Positions 43,902-51,822 of a stretch of DNA of 64,000 bases are shown piece by piece (the stretch's first letter is position 1; the number at the start of each line of letters is the position of its first letter). Under the pieces are notes generated by a model. The model saw only the letters and a program-made list of their open reading frames with translations. It searched no databases and was not told the origin of the DNA. The position numbers and the translations under genes were made by a program. Source of the DNA: Streptomyces roseifaciens (GTDB lineage Bacteria > Actinomycetota > Actinomycetes > Streptomycetales > Streptomycetaceae); NCBI RefSeq assembly GCF_001445655.1, contig NZ_LNBE01000003.1, positions 682,001-746,000 on the forward strand, read 5' to 3'.

Positions 43902-44706
43902 ACAGAACCCCACCGCGGACCCCACCGGGAAGTCCGCAGAGACCGCCGCCCGGGTGCCCACCGTGATCGCGGAGGACGTGCACATCGTCTACCGCGTCTA
44001 CGGCGGCAACACCGGCCGGGGCAGTGCGACCGCCGCCCTGAACCGCATCGTCAAGCGCAAGCCGGGGGCCGGTGTGCGCGAGGTGCACGCCGTCAAGGGA
44101 GTGAGCTTCACCGCCTACCGCGGCGAGGCGATCGGCCTGATCGGCTCCAACGGCTCCGGCAAGTCCACCCTCCTCAAGGCCATCGCCGGGCTGCTGCCCA
44201 CCGAGCGCGGCAAGGTCTACACCGACGGCCAGCCCTCGCTGCTGGGCGTGAACGCGGCCATGATGAACGACCTCACGGGCGAGAAGAACGTGATGCTCGG
44301 CGGTCTGGCCATGGGGATGTCGCGCGAGCAGATCCACGAGCGCTACCAGGGCATCGTCGACTTCTCCGGGATCAACGAGAAGGGCGACTTCATCACGCTG
44401 CCCATGCGGACCTACTCGTCCGGCATGGCGGCCCGGCTGCGGTTCTCCATCGCCGCGGCCAAGGACCACGACGTGCTGATGATCGACGAGGCGCTGGCCA
44501 CCGGTGACCGCTCGTTCCAGAAGCGCTCCGAGGCCCGCATCCGCGAGCTGCGCAAGCAGGCGGGCACGGTCTTCCTCGTCAGTCACAACAACAGGTCGAT
44601 CCGGGACACCTGCGACCGTGTGCTGTGGCTCGAGCACGGACAGCTGCTCATGGACGGCCCGACCGAGGAAGTGGTCCGGGCCTACGAGAAGGAGACGGCC
44701 CGCTAG
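43894..44706 (+). CDS. ABC exporter ATPase (TagH/Wzt-like)
   Basis: This 270-residue ATPase pairs with the upstream permease. Walker A is GSNGSGKSTLL and Walker B VLMIDEALATGD. The signature region YSSGMAARLRFSIA and the early H-A-V-K-G-V-S-F block are typical of TagH/Wzt polysaccharide exporters, and there is no C-terminal carbohydrate-binding extension. The GTG start lies within the last codons of the permease gene, giving tight coupling. It is the last gene of the operon; the next 370 bp are non-coding. Export of a phosphate- or lipid-linked glycan made by the five upstream genes is the simplest reading. Confidence 0.92.
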   Translation: MAEQNPTADPTGKSAETAARVPTVIAEDVHIVYRVYGGNTGRGSATAALNRIVKRKPGAGVREVHAVKGVSFTAYRGEAIGLIGSNGSGKSTLLKAIAGLLPTERGKVYTDGQPSLLGVNAAMMNDLTGEKNVMLGGLAMGMSREQIHERYQGIVDFSGINEKGDFITLPMRTYSSGMAARLRFSIAAAKDHDVLMIDEALATGDRSFQKRSEARIRELRKQAGTVFLVSHNNRSIRDTCDRVLWLEHGQLLMDGPTEEVVRAYEKETAR

Positions 44707-45074
44707 GCGCCGTACGGGCCGGCGCGGGCCGGTTCCCGCGGGCCCTCGCCGGTGCGCTCCGGTGAGGGCCTTGACCTTTCCGTAACGATCAACTGGCTTA
44801 TTGGCAGGGTTGATTCGTTGCTCGCGTGGCATTGTATGGATCAAGCACCTACCCGGCCGCGCGTCGGACAGGTGTGCGGCGTACGCTGTACCGTGCTGAT
44901 TTGCGGCGAAGCGTGCGATACCGGTGTATCCGCGGCTCCGGAGACGGCGTCGGATACGGCGGGACAGTGGGTGCCGAAGGGGGAGCAGGGGGCGCCGAAG
45001 GGGGTGTCTACCCTGCGGCGTGTCCGAAATAGGATGTTCTGGGTCGGCAGTGTAGAACGGGAGATGTGACGGCA
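44707..45074. promoter_or_regulatory. Hopanoid operon upstream region
   Basis: This 368-bp gap is less GC-rich than its surroundings and has no supported gene. A candidate -10 box TAGGAT lies at 45030-45035. Two copies of GCCGAAGGGGG at 44973-44983 and 44994-45004 lie on the same strand exactly 21 bp apart, ending just upstream of the presumed -35 zone. This layout fits activator binding. A TTGACC element near 44771 could mark a second promoter. Confidence 0.4.
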
Positions 45075-45140
45075 ATGGCTACGGATACTCTCCAGCCCCG
45101 AGGCGTGCACGCCGTCCCCGGTCCGGGCAGCCCGCGGTGA
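45075..45140 (+). CDS. Possible 21-residue leader ORF coupled to hpnC
   Basis: An ATG at 45075 opens a frame encoding MATDTLQPRGVHAVPGPGSP plus Arg, ending in TGA at 45138-45140. The stop overlaps the hpnC GTG start as GTGA. GGGAG lies about 11 bases upstream of the ATG, and a candidate promoter lies 40 bp upstream. The exact overlap suggests translational coupling or a leader peptide controlling the hopanoid operon. The peptide has no recognisable family, and chance cannot be excluded. Confidence 0.35.
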   Translation: MATDTLQPRGVHAVPGPGSPR

Positions 45141-46045
45141 CGGCGGGGACGGACGCGCACGAGCGCGCCGTGCTCGACAAGTCCGCGCACGAGAACTTCC
45201 CCGTGGCACCCTTCTTCCTGCCGCGCACCTGGCGGGACGACCTCATGGCCGTCTACGGGTACGCCCGCCTCGTCGACGACATCGGCGACGGCGACCTCGC
45301 CCCCGGCGGGCGCGACGCGCAGCTGCTGGGGCTCGCGGGGACGCGGGCCGACACGAGTGAGGACCGGCTCGCGATGCTGGACGCCTTCGAGGCGGACCTG
45401 CGGCGCGTCTTCGACCGCTCCGGCACCGGCCCGCGCCACCCGCTGCTGCGCCGCCTGCGGCCCACCGTGCGCCGGTGCGGCCTGACCCCGGAGCCCTTCC
45501 TGGGGCTGATCGAGGCCAACCGGCAGGACCAGCGCGTCCGCCGCTACGGTACGTACGACGATCTGCTCGCCTACTGCGAGCTGTCCGCGAACCCCGTCGG
45601 CCGCCTCGTCCTGGGCATCACCGGCACCGCCAGCCCCGAGCGGATCCGCCGCTCGGACGCGGTCTGCACCGGGCTGCAGATCGTGGAACACCTGCAGGAC
45701 GTCACCGAGGACCTGGGACGCGACCGCGTCTACCTCCCGGCCGAGGACATGAAGCGCTTCCACGTCACCGAGGCCGACCTCGCGCGCCCGACCGGCGGCG
45801 CGTCGTTGCGCGCCCTGGTCGCGTACGAAGGGCAACGCGCCGGGGAACTGCTGAATGAAGGCACCCTCCTGGTGGGTAGCGTCCACGGCAGGTTGAAGCT
45901 GTTGCTCGCGGGGTTCGTGGGCGGGGGGAGGGCCGCGCTCCGCGCGGTCGCCGCCGCAGGACACGACGTACTGCCCGGACCGCCCAAGCCCACCAAGCTC
46001 AGCCTGCTGCGCGAGGTGGGAGCGACACTGCGAAGAGAGGGGTGA
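45137..46045 (+). CDS. hpnC: Hydroxysqualene synthase HpnC
   Basis: This 302-residue trans-isoprenyl synthase fold protein is homologous to squalene/phytoene synthase. In bacteria HpnC converts presqualene diphosphate to hydroxysqualene, the second of three steps from farnesyl diphosphate to squalene. The two Asp-rich motifs are VDDIGDGDL and EHLQDVTEDL; HENFPVAPFFLPRTW at residues 18-32 is a typical HpnC start region. The GTG overlaps the stop of a tiny upstream ORF, and the stop overlaps the hpnD start (GTGA). It is the first clear gene of the hopanoid operon. Confidence 0.93.
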   Translation: MTAGTDAHERAVLDKSAHENFPVAPFFLPRTWRDDLMAVYGYARLVDDIGDGDLAPGGRDAQLLGLAGTRADTSEDRLAMLDAFEADLRRVFDRSGTGPRHPLLRRLRPTVRRCGLTPEPFLGLIEANRQDQRVRRYGTYDDLLAYCELSANPVGRLVLGITGTASPERIRRSDAVCTGLQIVEHLQDVTEDLGRDRVYLPAEDMKRFHVTEADLARPTGGASLRALVAYEGQRAGELLNEGTLLVGSVHGRLKLLLAGFVGGGRAALRAVAAAGHDVLPGPPKPTKLSLLREVGATLRREG

Positions 46046-46992
46046 GCGGGACAGTGAACGGATCGCAGGAAGCGTCCGCACCGGTGCTCGCCGCGTACAG
46101 CTACTGCGAGGCGGTCACCGGGCAGCAGGCGGGCAACTTCAGCTACGGCATCCGGCTCCTGCCGACCGCCAAGCGGCGCGCCATGTCGGCGCTGTACGCC
46201 TTCTCACGGCGTGTCGACGACATCGGGGACGGGCCGCTGGACGCGGTCGACAAGCACCGCCGGCTGGAGGAGACGCGCGAGCTGCTCGCGCGGATCCGGG
46301 AGGGCCGGATCGCGGAGGACGACACCGACCCGGTGGCCGTCGCGCTCAGCCATGCCGCGCGCCGCTTCCCCATCCCGCTCGGCGGGCTGGACGAACTCAT
46401 CGACGGCGTTCAGATGGACGTACGCGGCGAGTCGTACGAGACCTGGGACGACCTCGCGGTGTACTGCCGGTGCGTCGCGGGTGCCATCGGCCGGCTCTCC
46501 CTCGGCGTGTTCGGCACCGTGCCCGGCGCGCGCGACGCCGCGCGCGCCTCGGAGTACGCCGATACGCTCGGCCTGGCGCTGCAGCTCACCAACATCCTGC
46601 GCGACGTCCGCGAGGACGCGGCCAACGGCCGCACCTACCTGCCCTCCGACGACCTCGCGAAGTTCGGCTGCGCCGACGGCTTCCACTCCGCCAGGCCCCC
46701 GGCCGGCGCCGACTTCACCGGCCTCGTCCACTTCGAGGTCCGGCGCGCCCGCGCCCTCTTCGCCGAGGGCACCCGCCTGCTGCCCATGCTGGACCGGCGC
46801 AGCGGCGCCTGCGTCGCCGCCATGGCCGGCATCTACCGCCGGCTGCTCGACCGGATCGCCGAGGACCCCGAGGCGGTCCTGCGCGGCCGGGTCTCCCTGC
46901 CCGGCCGGGAGAAGGTCTACGTCGCCGTGCGCGGCCTGTCCGGACTCGACGCCCGCAGCGTCCACCGGCGGACCGCCGGGGGGCGCGCTTGA
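46042..46992 (+). CDS. hpnD: Presqualene diphosphate synthase HpnD
   Basis: This 316-residue paralogue of HpnC joins two farnesyl diphosphates head to head to presqualene diphosphate. The Asp-rich motifs are SRRVDDIGDG and LTNILRDVREDA, and SYCEAVTGQQAGNFSYGIRLLP is the typical start region. The GTG at 46042 overlaps the hpnC stop; a second GTG four codons downstream is possible. The stop overlaps an ATG (TGATG) that opens a 28-codon ORF before hpnE. Together with HpnC and HpnE it replaces the single eukaryotic squalene synthase. Confidence 0.93.
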   Translation: MSGTVNGSQEASAPVLAAYSYCEAVTGQQAGNFSYGIRLLPTAKRRAMSALYAFSRRVDDIGDGPLDAVDKHRRLEETRELLARIREGRIAEDDTDPVAVALSHAARRFPIPLGGLDELIDGVQMDVRGESYETWDDLAVYCRCVAGAIGRLSLGVFGTVPGARDAARASEYADTLGLALQLTNILRDVREDAANGRTYLPSDDLAKFGCADGFHSARPPAGADFTGLVHFEVRRARALFAEGTRLLPMLDRRSGACVAAMAGIYRRLLDRIAEDPEAVLRGRVSLPGREKVYVAVRGLSGLDARSVHRRTAGGRA

Positions 46993-47078
46993 TGCCCCTG
47001 TTCCGGGCCGGCAAACGGCGCGCAACCCTCCGCCCTGCGAAAACGTCCCTGAGAGCAGCCGAAGGGGTGGGCACATGA
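46992..47078 (+). CDS. Possible 28-residue ORF bridging hpnD and hpnE
   Basis: The only spacer inside the hpnC-hpnE block is exactly filled by an ORF encoding MPLFRAGKRR, a middle part, and AAEGVGT. Its ATG overlaps the hpnD stop (TGATG) and its TGA overlaps the hpnE ATG (ATGA). It is basic with no known domain. Third-position GC is about 70 percent, lower than in neighbouring genes, which weakens the case for a selected protein. It may serve to carry ribosomes from hpnD to hpnE. Confidence 0.35.
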   Translation: MPLFRAGKRRATLRPAKTSLRAAEGVGT

Positions 47079-48535
47079 CAGCCACGACAACCGGGCCCGG
47101 CCGAGGCCCCACCGACGGGGACGGCGCCCCGGCCGCCCGCGCGGTGGTCGTCGGCGGCGGGCTCGCCGGCATCACGGCCGCGCTGGAGCTCGCCGACGCC
47201 GGCGTGCGCGTCACCCTCCTGGAGGGGCGGCCCCGGCTCGGCGGCCTCGCCTTCTCCTTCCGCCGCGGCGACCTCACCGTCGACAACGGCCAGCACGTCT
47301 ACCTGCGCTGCTGCACCGCCTACAGCTCGTTCCTCGACCGGATCGACGCGCTGCACCTCGCACCCCTGCAGGACCGGCTCGACGTGCCCGTCCTCGACGT
47401 CGGCCACCCCTCCGGCAGGCCCCGCCTCGGCCGGCTGCGCCGCACCGGCCTGCCCGTCCCCCTGCACCTGGCCGCGAGCCTAGCCACGTACCCGCACCTC
47501 TCGCTCGCCGAGCGCGCCCAGGTGGGCCGCGCCGCGCTGGCCCTGCGCGGCCTCGACCCGCAGGACCCCGCCCTCGACGGCACGGACTTCGCGAGCTGGC
47601 TGCGGCGCCACGGCCAGTCCGCCCGCACCGTCGAGGCGCTGTGGGACCTGATCGGCGTGGCCACGCTCAACGCCACGGCCGGCGAGTCCTCGCTCGGCCT
47701 CGCCGCCATGGTCTTCAAGACCGCGCTGCTCACCGAGCCCGGCGCCGCCGACATCGGCTGGGCGCACGTCCCCCTCGGCGAGCTGCACGACACCCGCGCC
47801 CGCGCCGCCCTCGACAAGGCCGGCGTGCGCACCCTGCTGCGCACCCGCGCCACCGGCGTCGGCCGCGCCGCGGACGGCCTCTGGCAGGTCGACGCCGAGA
47901 CGGGCCCCGGCACGGCCGAGCGGCTCACGGCCGGCACGGTCGTGCTCGCCCTGCCGCAGCGCGAGACCCACGCCCTGCTGCCCGACGGCGCCCTGGACGA
48001 GCCGGGCCGGCTGCTGGAGATCGGCACCGCCCCCATCCTCAACCTCCACGTCGTCTACGACCGCAAGGTCCTGCGGCAGCCGTTCTTCACCGCGCTGGGC
48101 TCGCCCGTGCAGTGGGTCTTCGACCGCACGGACTCCTCCGGCCTCGCGGCGGGGGGAGAGGACCGGGAAGGCTGCCAGTACCTGGCCGTCTCGCAGTCGG
48201 CGGCGCAGGACGACATCGACCGGCCCGTGGCCGAGCTGCGGGCCCGCTATCTTCCCGAGCTGGAACGGCTGTTGCCCGCCGCACGCGGCGCCGGCGTCCG
48301 GGACTTCTTCGTGACCCGGGAGCGTACAGCGACGTTCGCCCCCACCCCGGGCGTCGGCCGGCTGCGGCCGACCGCCCGCACGAACACGCCCGGCCTGTAC
48401 CTGGCCGGCGCGTGGACCGCCACCGGCTGGCCCGCGACCATGGAGGGCGCCGTGCGCAGCGGTGTCCACGCCGCGGGTGCCGCACTCTCCGAGCTCGGCC
48501 GACCGCACGAGAGCCCCTTGCGGGAGGCGGTATGA
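47075..48535 (+). CDS. hpnE: Hydroxysqualene dehydroxylase HpnE
   Basis: This 486-residue FAD-dependent amine-oxidase/phytoene-desaturase superfamily enzyme catalyses the last step to squalene, reductive removal of the hydroxyl of hydroxysqualene. The dinucleotide fold AVVVGGGLAGITAALELADAGV starts at residue 23, followed by LLEGRPRLGGLAFSF and NGQHVYLRCC. The C-terminal FAD motif is TPGLYLAGAWTATGWPATMEGAVRSG. The ATG at 47075 follows a GGGG run, and its stop overlaps the next start (ATGA). Its place directly after hpnC and hpnD supports the assignment over carotenoid desaturases. Confidence 0.92.
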   Translation: MTATTTGPGRGPTDGDGAPAARAVVVGGGLAGITAALELADAGVRVTLLEGRPRLGGLAFSFRRGDLTVDNGQHVYLRCCTAYSSFLDRIDALHLAPLQDRLDVPVLDVGHPSGRPRLGRLRRTGLPVPLHLAASLATYPHLSLAERAQVGRAALALRGLDPQDPALDGTDFASWLRRHGQSARTVEALWDLIGVATLNATAGESSLGLAAMVFKTALLTEPGAADIGWAHVPLGELHDTRARAALDKAGVRTLLRTRATGVGRAADGLWQVDAETGPGTAERLTAGTVVLALPQRETHALLPDGALDEPGRLLEIGTAPILNLHVVYDRKVLRQPFFTALGSPVQWVFDRTDSSGLAAGGEDREGCQYLAVSQSAAQDDIDRPVAELRARYLPELERLLPAARGAGVRDFFVTRERTATFAPTPGVGRLRPTARTNTPGLYLAGAWTATGWPATMEGAVRSGVHAAGAALSELGRPHESPLREAV

Positions 48536-49671
48536 CCGAGGCGAGCCATGAAGCGTCGCGTGCCCGGACCGGGCCGCGCACGAGCACGACCACCAGAGGA
48601 GAGACCGTGACTTCGGCGATCCCAGCTGTCGACACTGCAGGCGTCAACGCCATGCTGGAGCGGGGACGGACGCTTGCCACGCCGGTGCTGCGTGCCGCCG
48701 TGGACCGGCTCGCGCCGCCCATGGACACCGTCGCCGCCTACCACTTCGGCTGGATCGACGCCGAGGGACGGCCGGCGCACGGCGACAGCGGCAAGGCCGT
48801 CCGGCCCGCGCTCGCCCTGCTCTCGGCCGAGGCCGCCGGACGCGCCCCGGAGGTGGGCATCCCCGGCGCGGTCGCCGTGGAGCTCGTGCACAACTTCTCC
48901 CTGCTGCACGACGACCTGATGGACGGCGACGAACAGCGCCGCCACCGCGACACCGTCTGGAAGGTGTACGGGCCCGAGCAGGCCATCCTCGTCGGCGACG
49001 CCCTCTTCGCGCTCGCCAACGAGATCCTGCTGGAGCTCGGCACCGTCGAGGCCGGCCGCGCCACCCGGCGGCTGACCACCGCCACCCGCAAGCTGATCGA
49101 CGGCCAGGCGCAGGACATCTCCTACGAGCACCGCGAGCGGGTCACCGTCGAGGAGTGCCTGGAGATGGAGGGCAACAAGACCGGCGCCCTCCTCGCCTGC
49201 GCGGTCTCCATCGGCGCCGTCCTGGGCGGCGCCGACGACCACACGGCCGACACCCTGGAGGCCTACGGCTACCACCTCGGCCTCGCCTTCCAGGCGGTGG
49301 ACGACCTGCTCGGCATCTGGGGCGACCCGGAGGCCACCGGCAAGCAGACCTGGAGCGACCTGCGCCAGCGCAAGAAGTCGCTGCCGGTGGTCGCGGCCCT
49401 CGACGCCGGCGGCTCCGCCTCCGAGCGGCTCGCGGAGATCCTCGCGGCCGACGCCAAGCTCAGCGACGCCCAGCTCGCCGACTTCGACGAGGAAGAATTC
49501 GCCAGCCGCGCGATGTTGATCGAAGAGGCGGGCGGCCGGGAGTGGACCTCCCAGGAGGCCCGCCGCCAGCACGCGACCGCGATCGCCGCCCTCGACCGAG
49601 TTGACATGCCCGCAGAAGTCCGAGCCCAACTGGTGGCGCTCGCCGACTTCGTCGTCGTACGAAAGAGATGA
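48532..49671 (+). CDS. Polyprenyl diphosphate synthase of the hopanoid operon
   Basis: This 379-residue all-trans prenyltransferase has the first Asp-rich motif in LLHDDLMDGDEQRR and the second in QAVDDLLGIWGD. A Phe lies five residues before the first motif (HNFSLLHDD), a position where aromatic residues limit products to C15, so farnesyl diphosphate for squalene is likely (inference). The ATG at 48532 overlaps the hpnE stop. A GTG at 48607 follows AGGAGAG and starts at TSAIPAVDTAG, an equally good choice. A strong hairpin follows the stop. Confidence 0.92.
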   Translation: MTEASHEASRARTGPRTSTTTRGETVTSAIPAVDTAGVNAMLERGRTLATPVLRAAVDRLAPPMDTVAAYHFGWIDAEGRPAHGDSGKAVRPALALLSAEAAGRAPEVGIPGAVAVELVHNFSLLHDDLMDGDEQRRHRDTVWKVYGPEQAILVGDALFALANEILLELGTVEAGRATRRLTTATRKLIDGQAQDISYEHRERVTVEECLEMEGNKTGALLACAVSIGAVLGGADDHTADTLEAYGYHLGLAFQAVDDLLGIWGDPEATGKQTWSDLRQRKKSLPVVAALDAGGSASERLAEILAADAKLSDAQLADFDEEEFASRAMLIEEAGGREWTSQEARRQHATAIAALDRVDMPAEVRAQLVALADFVVVRKR

Positions 49672-49705
49672 TTCCTATTCACCCGATCTAGCAGATCGCG
49701 GTCGC

Positions 49706-49735
49706 CGGCCGGCGCCAGTGTTGCGGCGCCGGCCG
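49706..49735 (+). promoter_or_regulatory. 11-bp-stem hairpin inside the hopanoid operon
   Basis: CGGCCGGCGCC and GGCGCCGGCCG pair around AGTGTTGC in the 117-bp gap between the polyprenyl synthase and the cyclase gene. It may be an attenuator, a partial terminator or an RNA-processing or stability element that sets shc apart from the upstream genes. Confidence 0.55.
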
Positions 49736-49788
49736 ACGGAGCCCCCAGGAAGGCAGAGAAGGAAGCTCACTGCAAAAAAGGGGAAACC

Positions 49789-51822
49789 ATGACAGCGACG
49801 ACCGACGGAAGCACCGGGGCCCTGCCGCCCCGCGCTGCCGCGGCCACCGACAGCACCACAGCGCAACAGCACACTGCACAGGGCACGGCACGGCCCCCGC
49901 TCCAGGAGGGTGAGGCGCCCGGCGCACTCGCCGCCGCCGAGCGGGCCACGGCCCGCGCGGTCGATCACCTCCTCTCCCGTCAGGACGAGCAGGGGTGGTG
50001 GAAGGGCGACCTGGAGACCAACGTCACCATGGACGCCGAAGACCTGCTGCTCCGTCAGTTCCTCGGCGTCCAGGACGAGAAGACCACCCGCGCCGCCGCG
50101 CTCCACATCCGCTCCGAGCAGCGCCCGGACGGCACCTGGGCCACCTTCCTCGGCGGGCCCGGCGAGCTCTCCACCACCATCGAGGCCTACGTCGCCCTGC
50201 GGCTCGCCGGGGACGCCCCCGACGCCCCGCACATGGCCGCCGCCTCCGCATGGATCCGCGAGCAGGGCGGCATCGCCACCTCCCGGGTCTTCACCCGCAT
50301 CTGGCTCGCCCTCTTCGGCTGGTGGAAGTGGGAGGACCTCCCCGAACTGCCGCCCGAGATCATGTTCCTGCCGAAGTGGTTCCCCCTGAACCTCTACGAC
50401 TTCGGCCAGTGGGCCCGGCAGACCATCGTGCCCCTGACCGTCGTCTCCGCGAAGCGCCCCGTGCGCCCCGCGCCCTTCGCGCTCGACGAGCTGCACGCCG
50501 ACCCGGCCCGGCCGAACCCGCCGCGCCCGCTCGCCCCGGCCGCCAGCTGGGACGGCGTCTTCCAGCGGCTCGACAAGGCCCTGCACCACTACCGCCGGTT
50601 CCCGCTGGGCCGCCTGCGCCGCCTCGCGCTCGACTCGGCCGCCCGCTGGATCATCGAGCGTCAGGAGAACGACGGCTGCTGGGGCGGCATCCAGCCCCCC
50701 GCCGTCTACTCGATCATCGCCCTGCACCTCCTCGGCTACGACCTGGACCACCCCGTGCTGCGCGAGGGGCTCAAGTCGCTGGACCGTTTCGCCGTGTGGC
50801 GCGAGGACGGCAGCCGCATGATCGAGGCCTGCCAGTCCCCGGTGTGGGACACCTGCCTGGCCACCATCGCCCTCGCGGACGCCGGAGTGGCGCCCGACCA
50901 CCCGGCGCTGGTCAAGGCCGCCGACTGGATGCTGGACGAGCAGATCCACCGCACCGGCGACTGGGCGGTGCGCCGCCCCGGTCTGACCCCGGGCGGCTGG
51001 GCCTTCGAGTTCCACAACGACACCTACCCCGACATCGACGACACGGCCGAGGTCGTGCTGGCCCTCAAGCGGGTCCGGCACCCCGAGCCCGCGCGCGTGG
51101 AGACGGCCGTCCGGCGCGCCGCCCGCTGGAACCTGGGCATGCAGTCGAAGAACGGCGCCTGGGGCGCCTTCGACGCGGACAACACCAGCACGCTGCCCAA
51201 CCGGCTGCCCTTCTGCGACTTCGGCGAGGTCGTCGACCCGCCGTCCGCCGACGTCACCGCGCACGTCGTCGAGATGCTCGCCTTCCTCGGCGAGCGGCAC
51301 GACCCGCGCACGCGGCGCGGCATCGAGTGGCTGCTGGCCGAACAGGAGGAGAGCGGCGCCTGGTTCGGCCGCTGGGGCGTCAACTACGTCTACGGCACCG
51401 GGTCGGTGGTGCCCGCCCTCGTCGCGGCCGGCATCCCCGCCTCGCACGCGGCGGTCCGCCGGGCCGTGCGCTGGCTGGAGGGCGTGCAGAACGACGACGG
51501 CGGCTGGGGCGAGGACCTGCGCTCCTACCGCGACCCCGAGTGGATCGGGCGCGGCGCCTCCACCGCCTCCCAGACGGCCTGGGCCCTGATGGCCCTGCTC
51601 GCCGCCGGCGAGCGGGAGGGCAAGGCCGTGGAGCGGGGCGTCGCCTGGCTGGTGGAGACCCAGCGCGCGGACGGGTCCTGGGACGAGCCGCACTTCACCG
51701 GCACCGGATTCCCCTGGGACTTCTCCATCAACTACCACCTCTACCGGCAGGTCTTCCCCGTCACGGCCCTCGGCCGCTACGTGCACGGGGAGCTGTTCAC
51801 CCCCGACCGCCTGGAGGCGTGA
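49789..51822 (+). CDS. shc: Squalene-hopene cyclase
   Basis: This 677-residue monotopic membrane enzyme cyclises squalene to hopene and hopanol. The protonating motif D-x-DD is present as DIDDTAE (Asp417 and Asp418 region). Several QW repeats are visible (RQENDGCWGG, QSKNGAWGAF, EQEESGAWFGRW, QNDDGGWGED, QRADGSWDE), and the FxGTGFPWDF segment near the C-terminus lines the cavity. The N-terminal 40 residues are low-complexity. The ATG follows an A/G-rich stretch, and the stop overlaps hpnG (TGATG). Confidence 0.96.
   Translation: MTATTDGSTGALPPRAAAATDSTTAQQHTAQGTARPPLQEGEAPGALAAAERATARAVDHLLSRQDEQGWWKGDLETNVTMDAEDLLLRQFLGVQDEKTTRAAALHIRSEQRPDGTWATFLGGPGELSTTIEAYVALRLAGDAPDAPHMAAASAWIREQGGIATSRVFTRIWLALFGWWKWEDLPELPPEIMFLPKWFPLNLYDFGQWARQTIVPLTVVSAKRPVRPAPFALDELHADPARPNPPRPLAPAASWDGVFQRLDKALHHYRRFPLGRLRRLALDSAARWIIERQENDGCWGGIQPPAVYSIIALHLLGYDLDHPVLREGLKSLDRFAVWREDGSRMIEACQSPVWDTCLATIALADAGVAPDHPALVKAADWMLDEQIHRTGDWAVRRPGLTPGGWAFEFHNDTYPDIDDTAEVVLALKRVRHPEPARVETAVRRAARWNLGMQSKNGAWGAFDADNTSTLPNRLPFCDFGEVVDPPSADVTAHVVEMLAFLGERHDPRTRRGIEWLLAEQEESGAWFGRWGVNYVYGTGSVVPALVAAGIPASHAAVRRAVRWLEGVQNDDGGWGEDLRSYRDPEWIGRGASTASQTAWALMALLAAGEREGKAVERGVAWLVETQRADGSWDEPHFTGTGFPWDFSINYHLYRQVFPVTALGRYVHGELFTPDRLEA

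Noticed and set aside
44826..45032. 68-codon ORF in the hopanoid upstream gap
   Set aside because: There is no ribosome site, codon use is poor, and it overlaps the candidate promoter and direct repeats.
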